Shown here in pieces: positions 6,988-10,656 of a stretch of 10,656 bases of DNA. A program made the translations under genes and the position numbers. The notes below the pieces were generated by a model that did no database searches, was not told the origin of the DNA, and was given only the letters and a program-made list of their open reading frames with translations. Within the stretch, counting starts at the first letter, position 1. Each line of letters starts with the position of its first letter. Source of the DNA: Burkholderiales bacterium (GTDB lineage: Bacteria > Pseudomonadota > Gammaproteobacteria > Burkholderiales > Burkholderiaceae_D); assembly GCA_028868455.1 (NCBI GenBank), contig JAGWUK010000055.1:1-10656 (forward strand), given 5' to 3'.

Positions 6988-7083
6988 ATGACATGCCTAG
7001 TTTGTTGCGATAGCTGCCTGAAACTAACTTGCTTCGGCTCTGAATTGAATAGATGCAACATAGTTGATGCAACACAGGCGTGA
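6988..7083 (+). CDS. Possible cysteine-rich small protein (31 residues), speculative
   Basis: An ATG at 6988 opens a 31-codon frame with six cysteines, five of them within residues 3-15 in the pattern CxxCCxxC (C3, C6, C7, C10) plus C15, and a sixth at C23. Such spacing resembles metal- or cluster-binding small proteins, but no known family is recognised. The candidate promoter at 6949-6977 would start only a few nt before the ATG, and no good Shine-Dalgarno sequence is visible (AGAG lies only 3 nt upstream). The stop falls inside the small hairpin at 7075-7089, and a strong terminator follows. T/G-rich DNA yields cysteine codons by chance, so this could equally be noncoding RNA or untranslated sequence. 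Confidence 0.2.
   Translation: MTCLVCCDSCLKLTCFGSELNRCNIVDATQA
7052..7074. repeat. Short direct repeat GATGCAACA x2 with interleaved CAAC/GTTG symmetry
   Basis: GATGCAACA occurs at 7052-7060 and 7066-7074, a 14-nt period. CAAC-ATA-GTTG (7056-7066) and GTTG-ATG-CAAC (7063-7073) form overlapping small inverted repeats. It may be a protein-binding site or mutually exclusive RNA pairings in the leader upstream of ubiJ. Function is unknown. Confidence 0.35.
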
Positions 7084-7089
7084 AGCCTG
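7075..7089 (+). other. Small hairpin CAGGC-GTGAA-GCCTG
   Basis: Perfect 5-nt arms around a GTGAA loop lie 22 nt upstream of the strong terminator stem. There is no following T-run, so it is not itself a terminator. It would be a second stem-loop in any RNA from this gap. Confidence 0.4.
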
Positions 7090-7111
7090 ACATAAGCTGT
7101 TAAACTGGAAG

Positions 7112-7140
7112 CCGCCCATGACGACATGGGCGGTTTTTTT
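7112..7140 (+). terminator. Strong rho-independent terminator immediately upstream of ubiJ
   Basis: A perfect 9-bp GC-rich stem CCGCCCATG / CATGGGCGG with the 4-nt loop ACGA (7121-7124) is followed at once by seven T residues (7134-7140). It works only in the plus direction, as no T-run lies on the other side. It ends 8 nt before the ubiJ ATG, so ubiJ expression needs read-through, conditional antitermination, or a promoter overlapping the hairpin. Confidence 0.85.
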
Positions 7141-7148
7141 ATTTGATC

Positions 7149-7721
7149 ATGATTCCACTCTCTCCCTTTATCAATCATCTACTGGCACAGGAAAGCTGGG
7201 CCAGAAACAGACTCCTGAAACATGTCGGAAAAGTGGCATGTATCGACACACAGGCACTCCAGATTCGGATGAAAGTATGTCCCGATGGCTTGCTGGAGGA
7301 TGCTGGCGCCCATGCCGCTTCGCACGTGACCATCCACGTCAAACCGGGTGACCTGGCGATGATGATGCAAAATCGCGAACGCGCATTTTCCTACGTGAAA
7401 ATTGAAGGCGATGCCGATTTTGCCAATACGATTTCTTATCTGAGTCAGCACCTGCGTTGGGAAGCGGAACAAGACTTGAGCAAATGGTTTGGCGATATTG
7501 CCGCCGTGCGCATGGTCGGAACAGCGAAATCGCTGCTGCAGACAGCGGTTGCGACACAGCAGAGAGTTCATGAGAATTTGGCGGAATATTTGCTGGAGGA
7601 AAACCCTATGCTGGTGCGTCCGTCGGCTGTGACGGCTTTTGGTGCGGAAGTAAACAAAACTCGTGATGATGTCGAGCGTCTCATCAAGCGCATCGAAAAA
7701 CTGGAAAGGTTGCGCGGATGA
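7149..7721 (+). CDS. ubiJ: Ubiquinone biosynthesis accessory factor UbiJ (SCP2 domain)
   Basis: From the ATG at 7149 this is 190 residues, close to the roughly 200 of E. coli UbiJ. The N-terminus [26 protein letters not shown] is characteristic of UbiJ. The SCP2-type lipid-binding domain spans about residues 10-110, and the C-terminal helix (about 155-188) is rich in heptad-like charged and hydrophobic residues, suggesting the coiled coil seen in this family. UbiJ binds hydrophobic ubiquinone intermediates and, with UbiK, organises the soluble Ubi complex. A TTG two codons earlier (7143) is a less likely start. No Shine-Dalgarno sequence is present: the 15 nt before the ATG are the terminator T-run plus ATTTGATC. 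The stop overlaps the ubiB start by 4 nt (ATGA), so the two are translationally coupled. Confidence 0.9.
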   Translation: MIPLSPFINHLLAQESWARNRLLKHVGKVACIDTQALQIRMKVCPDGLLEDAGAHAASHVTIHVKPGDLAMMMQNRERAFSYVKIEGDADFANTISYLSQHLRWEAEQDLSKWFGDIAAVRMVGTAKSLLQTAVATQQRVHENLAEYLLEENPMLVRPSAVTAFGAEVNKTRDDVERLIKRIEKLERLRG

Positions 7722-9283
7722 TTTTGAAATTTTTGCGGGTACTGAAAATTGTCCGCGTTGCTCTCCGTTACGGAATTGATGAAATTGCGATATCTGGTTT
7801 TTCTGTACCGCGTACTGCCAGACTGATTGAGGCATTGCTGTTTTGGCGCGACCTGTCTGCACCACGCGGTGAACGATTGCGCCGGGCACTTGAAGACCTT
7901 GGTCCGATTTTTGTCAAATTCGGTCAGGTGTTGTCGACGCGACGTGACCTGATGCCGCCGGACATTGCCAACGAGTTAGCCAAGCTGCAGGATCGCGTTC
8001 CGTCCTTTGATCCGGATCTGGCGATTGCACAGATCGTCAAATCGTTGGGCGCGCATCCGGATCAGTTATTCGCCAGCTTTGAAAGGCTCCCCGTCGCTTC
8101 TGCATCGATCGCTCAGGTGCATTTCGCCACATTGAAAGACGGACGTGAAGTTGCCGTCAAAGTGTTGCGTCCGGGCATGAAAGAAACCATCGACCAGGAT
8201 GTGGCGCTGATGCAGATCGCGGCTGGCTGGCTGGAAGCATTGTGGGCCGATGGCAAACGCCTGAAGGCGCGTGAAGTCGTTGCGGAGTTCGACAAATATT
8301 TGCATGACGAACTCGATCTGATGCGCGAGGCGGCAAACGGAAGTCAATTACGGCGCAATTTTGCCGATTCGGATTTATTGCTCGTACCGGAGATGCATTG
8401 GGATTATTGTTCGTCGTCGGTCATCGTGATGGAACGCATGAAAGGCATCCCGATTTCGCAACTCGATCAATTGCGGGAAGCTGGCGTCGATCTGGAAAAG
8501 CTTTCGCGTGATGGTGTCACGATCTTTTTTACGCAGGTATTTCGCGACGGTTTTTTTCATGCTGACATGCATCCGGGGAATATTCTGGTATCGACCGATG
8601 CAGCAACTTTTGGGCGCTACATCGCTCTGGATTTCGGCATTGTCGGCACGCTCAACGACTTTGACAAAGACTATCTGTCGCAGAATTTTCTGGCATTTTT
8701 CAGGCGCGATTATAAACGTGTCGCCGAGGCACATATTGAATCAGGCTGGGCACCGAAAGAGACCCGGGTGGACGAGCTGGAAGCTGCTGTACGTGCCTGC
8801 TGCGAACCGATCTTCGACCGTCCGTTGAAAGACATCTCGTTTGGCCAGGTGCTGCTGCGCCTGTTCCAGACATCGCGGCGGTTCAATGTTGAAGTGCAGC
8901 CGCAACTGGTGTTATTGCAAAAAACTTTGCTGAATATCGAAGGGTTGGGGCGGCAACTTGATCCTGATCTTGATTTGTGGAAAACCGCGAAACCCTACCT
9001 GGAACGATGGATGAGCGAGCAAGTGGGCTGGCGCGGCCTGATCGACAAGCTCAAGGCAGAGGCACCACGCTACAGCCATATTTTTCCTCAACTGCCGCGT
9101 CTGGCGCATCAGGCATTGACCCGTGCGGCCGAGCCTGCGCAAAGCACTGAATTGCTGACCGCTTTGCTGGCCGAACAACGCAGCACCAATCGCCTGTTGA
9201 AAGCGATTGTGTATTTCGGTGCAGGTTTGTTCACTGGCGTGATGCTGACGCAGATCATTTTGCATTATTACTACTACAGATAG
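7718..9283 (+). CDS. ubiB: Ubiquinone biosynthesis protein kinase-like UbiB
   Basis: This 521-residue member of the UbiB/ADCK (atypical kinase-like) family shows the KxGQ motif in [16 protein letters not shown] (K67, G69, Q70), followed by [10 protein letters not shown] (86-95). It also has the alanine-containing nucleotide loop ASIAQVH (129-135), the lysine of VAVKV (K148), [10 protein letters not shown] (198-207), the catalytic-loop equivalent HADMHPGN (281-288) and the metal-binding DFG (305-307). The C-terminus has a hydrophobic segment (about 495-514) ending HYYYYR, matching the membrane anchor of bacterial UbiB. UbiB is an ATPase/kinase-like protein needed for ubiquinone synthesis, thought to help deliver membrane-buried precursors to the Ubi enzymes; it is not itself a hydroxylase. 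All motifs appear intact. The start overlaps ubiJ by 4 nt, and the TPMT-like gene follows 3 nt after the stop, suggesting ubiJ-ubiB-methyltransferase is one transcript. Confidence 0.97.
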   Translation: MILKFLRVLKIVRVALRYGIDEIAISGFSVPRTARLIEALLFWRDLSAPRGERLRRALEDLGPIFVKFGQVLSTRRDLMPPDIANELAKLQDRVPSFDPDLAIAQIVKSLGAHPDQLFASFERLPVASASIAQVHFATLKDGREVAVKVLRPGMKETIDQDVALMQIAAGWLEALWADGKRLKAREVVAEFDKYLHDELDLMREAANGSQLRRNFADSDLLLVPEMHWDYCSSSVIVMERMKGIPISQLDQLREAGVDLEKLSRDGVTIFFTQVFRDGFFHADMHPGNILVSTDAATFGRYIALDFGIVGTLNDFDKDYLSQNFLAFFRRDYKRVAEAHIESGWAPKETRVDELEAAVRACCEPIFDRPLKDISFGQVLLRLFQTSRRFNVEVQPQLVLLQKTLLNIEGLGRQLDPDLDLWKTAKPYLERWMSEQVGWRGLIDKLKAEAPRYSHIFPQLPRLAHQALTRAAEPAQSTELLTALLAEQRSTNRLLKAIVYFGAGLFTGVMLTQIILHYYYYR

Positions 9284-9286
9284 AAC

Positions 9287-9895
9287 ATGGCCGATTTTGA
9301 AACCCGCGATCCGACCAGCACACGCTTTTGGGACGAACGTTTTGAAAAAAATTTCACCCCCTGGGACAAGGGCGACGTCCCCGGCGATCTGCAGCGTTTC
9401 GTCCGTCATTCCGAACGCCCTCTGGCGACGTTGATACCGGGATGCGGCAATGCGTATGAAGCGGCATTTCTGGCACAGCAAGCCTGGCAGGTGATGGCGA
9501 TCGACTTCTCTCCTGCCGCAGTACAAAGTGCCCGTGCTGCAATTGGGGAGTGGGGCAAGCATGTAGTCGAAGCCGATTTTTTTAAGTTCACTCCGCAATT
9601 TGATCTGGATCTGATTTATGAGCGCGCATTCTTTTGCGCATTACCGCCAGAAATGCGGCCGGCAATCGTTGCACGCTGGGCTGAATTATTACCGACGGGC
9701 GGTTTGCTGGCGGGATTCGTCTACTTCAATGATACCGCCGATGCAAGTCGGAAAGGGCCACCTTTTAGTATCCACAGCGACGATTGGTTAGTGTTGATGG
9801 CAGCCAATTTTGAACTTGTTGAAGATCGCGCTGTTGAGGATTCCATCGCCGTTTTTGCTGGCAAGGAGCGCTGGCAAATCTGGAAACGACGTTGA
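9287..9895 (+). CDS. TPMT family SAM-dependent methyltransferase
   Basis: This 202-residue class I methyltransferase is of the thiopurine S-methyltransferase type. Seen: the N-terminal FWDERFEKNFTPWDKGDVP (residues 14-32, with W15 and W26), the SAM-binding LIPGCGNAYEAAFLA (49-63), the acidic D73 in AIDFSPAAV, DLIYERAFFCALPPEMR (108-124), GPPFSI (157-162) and the C-terminal ERWQIWKR. Relatives methylate thiols, halides, selenium or tellurium compounds, or thiopurines; the substrate here cannot be told. The protein is cytosolic, with no signal or membrane segment. The ATG at 9287 lies 3 nt after the ubiB stop, so translation is probably coupled, although no clear Shine-Dalgarno sequence is seen apart from weak purines within the ubiB end. 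Being the last gene of the ubi unit, it may act on a quinone-related or sulfur compound, but that is inference only. Confidence 0.9.
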   Translation: MADFETRDPTSTRFWDERFEKNFTPWDKGDVPGDLQRFVRHSERPLATLIPGCGNAYEAAFLAQQAWQVMAIDFSPAAVQSARAAIGEWGKHVVEADFFKFTPQFDLDLIYERAFFCALPPEMRPAIVARWAELLPTGGLLAGFVYFNDTADASRKGPPFSIHSDDWLVLMAANFELVEDRAVEDSIAVFAGKERWQIWKRR

Positions 9896-9912
9896 TATTG
9901 TGATCGTCGCGG

Positions 9913-10020
9913 ATGCCGTTTTATGCCGAAACCGATCGGCCTGATATTCACGTGGCGATAAGTCGTTTCGTCAAAAATGATAACGCCAGTGCTGACGCAC
10001 ACTTAGAATCAAGCCAGTAG
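9913..10020 (+). CDS. Possible 35-residue small protein between the methyltransferase and patatin genes, speculative
   Basis: An ATG at 9913 opens a 35-codon frame ending in TAG at 10018-10020, 17 nt after the TPMT-like stop. The peptide begins MPFYAETDRPDIHVAISRFV and has a balanced, polar composition without rare codon runs. No family is recognised, there is no signal peptide or membrane segment, and no Shine-Dalgarno sequence precedes the ATG. The rest of the 236-nt gap (10021-10131) holds an imperfect CCGG-containing inverted repeat (10054-10071) and no T-tailed terminator. The frame may be chance. Confidence 0.15.
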   Translation: MPFYAETDRPDIHVAISRFVKNDNASADAHLESSQ

Positions 10021-10131
10021 CAAATTGCTTTGCGCCGATATCGTCGTGGCTGGTCCGGATGTCACGCCGGAGTCATCATCTTGCTTCACTCTGTACGGAA
10101 CGCATGTGTTTCGGCATTGAAAGGAATCGCA

Positions 10132-10656
10132 GTGACTTCACGGGCAGTGACTTTGGCATTGCAGGGAGGTGGGGCACATGGTGCATTCACCTGGGGCGTG
10201 CTGGATCGTCTGCTGGAAGACGGACGGATCAACATTGAGGCTATCAGCGGTGCCAGCGCCGGTGCCATGAATGCCGTTGTGCTGGCACACGGTCTGCAGG
10301 AAAATGGCCGCGACGGTGCTCGGCACGCATTGCGGCATTTCTGGGACAGCGTAGCCGCCAGTGCGCCATTGAGCTTCATTCAGGACGACATGGCGCAAAT
10401 GACGGACATTGCGCGGCAGTCGGAATTGCCAGCTGCGCTGAAGCATTATATTTCGCTGCTGCGATTCTTTTCGCCGAGCCAGCTGAATCCTTTTGATTTA
10501 AACCCCTTGCGCGACATACTGGCCGCGCAAATCGACTTCGAACGTTTGCGCAGCGTCGCCGGCATGCAACTTTTCATCGCAACCACCCATGTCGGCAGCG
10601 GAACGCTTAAGCTGTTTCGCAATAAGCAATTGACGCTGGAGGTCTTGCTGGCGTCG
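10132..10656 (+). CDS. Patatin-like phospholipase, N-terminal part (3' truncated by window edge)
   Basis: The first 175 residues of a patatin-family lipid acyl hydrolase are present, and the frame is still open at the window end. The oxyanion-hole motif GGGAHG (residues 12-17) comes right after the first strand VTLALQ, and the nucleophile elbow GASAG has the catalytic serine at residue 42. The partner aspartate (DG/DGG motif) would lie beyond the window. The GTG at 10132 is chosen because AAGGA (10121-10125) precedes it with 6 nt spacing and the protein then starts directly before the first beta strand, as in relatives; the frame is open further upstream but has no better start. No signal peptide is seen, so the protein is probably cytosolic or membrane-associated. 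The family cleaves acyl chains from phospholipids or other lipids, and some members are linked to polyhydroxybutyrate granules. It is separated from the ubi unit by 236 nt. Confidence 0.9.
   Translation, partial: MTSRAVTLALQGGGAHGAFTWGVLDRLLEDGRINIEAISGASAGAMNAVVLAHGLQENGRDGARHALRHFWDSVAASAPLSFIQDDMAQMTDIARQSELPAALKHYISLLRFFSPSQLNPFDLNPLRDILAAQIDFERLRSVAGMQLFIATTHVGSGTLKLFRNKQLTLEVLLAS

Noticed and set aside
7179..7889. 236-codon open frame on the minus strand opposite ubiJ and the start of ubiB
   Set aside because: It lies antisense to two well-recognised genes, resembles no protein family, and has the composition expected of a reverse-complement shadow.
8912..9598. 228-codon minus-strand frame opposite the ubiB end and the methyltransferase
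   Set aside because: Both genes beneath it carry intact family motifs on the plus strand; the antisense peptide shows no domain.
9925..9940. GCCGA-AACCGA-TCGGC hairpin after the methyltransferase gene as a terminator
   Set aside because: Short stem and no following T-run; insufficient to call a terminator.
10104..10235. ATG-started plus-strand frame overlapping the patatin gene start
   Set aside because: It is out of frame with the GGGAHG and GASAG motifs and covers the same DNA; a shadow frame.
1..10656. Defence island, prophage, CRISPR or mobile element
   Set aside because: No transposase, integrase, cas gene, toxin-antitoxin pair, repeat array or tRNA-flanked junction was seen; almost all coding sequence belongs to recognised conserved families.

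Overview
The window reads as a chromosomal housekeeping segment of a Betaproteobacterium, most likely order Burkholderiales and probably family Oxalobacteraceae (Herminiimonas/Janthinobacterium-like). That placement rests on moderate GC content, the protein families, and the gene order Fe-S oxidoreductase / HIT / DUF971 / ubiE / Tim44-like / ubiJ / ubiB, which I recall from that group. It was not tested by a database search. I see no rRNA, tRNA, CRISPR array, insertion sequence or phage gene.

Layout. (1) Positions 1-2260, plus strand: the 3' end of a large FAD-linked oxidase/Fe-S oxidoreductase gene, then a HIT-family gene overlapping it by 4 nt, then a small DUF971 gene 2 nt further on. This is a tight operon. 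(2) Positions 2277-5082: a module unrelated to its flanks. Two minus-strand genes (a zinc-free NADPH-dependent MDR reductase and a small exported protein of unknown function) are transcribed away from a plus-strand LysR regulator, with an 89-nt divergent promoter region between them. (3) Positions 5205-9895, plus strand: the ubiquinone biosynthesis block ubiE, Tim44-like membrane protein, ubiJ (SCP2 domain) and ubiB, followed by a TPMT-like methyltransferase. (4) From 10132 to the window end: the 5' part of a patatin-like phospholipase gene with a GTG start.

How the genes work together. UbiE is the C-methyltransferase of ubiquinone (and menaquinone) synthesis. UbiJ is the lipid-binding SCP2 protein that organises the Ubi complex. 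UbiB is the membrane-associated atypical kinase/ATPase needed for the pathway. The Tim44-like protein, with a signal peptide and membrane segments, sits inside this block and may be a membrane accessory, although that is inference. The LysR protein probably controls the divergent reductase gene.

Most of the window is ordinary conserved metabolism, and I do not see a clear new defence or mobile system. The least explained part is the 209-nt gap between the Tim44-like gene and ubiJ. It ends in a near-perfect intrinsic terminator only 8 nt before the ubiJ start codon, and ubiJ has no visible Shine-Dalgarno sequence. The gap also holds a possible promoter and a short cysteine-rich reading frame, so it may encode a small independent transcript or an attenuator.
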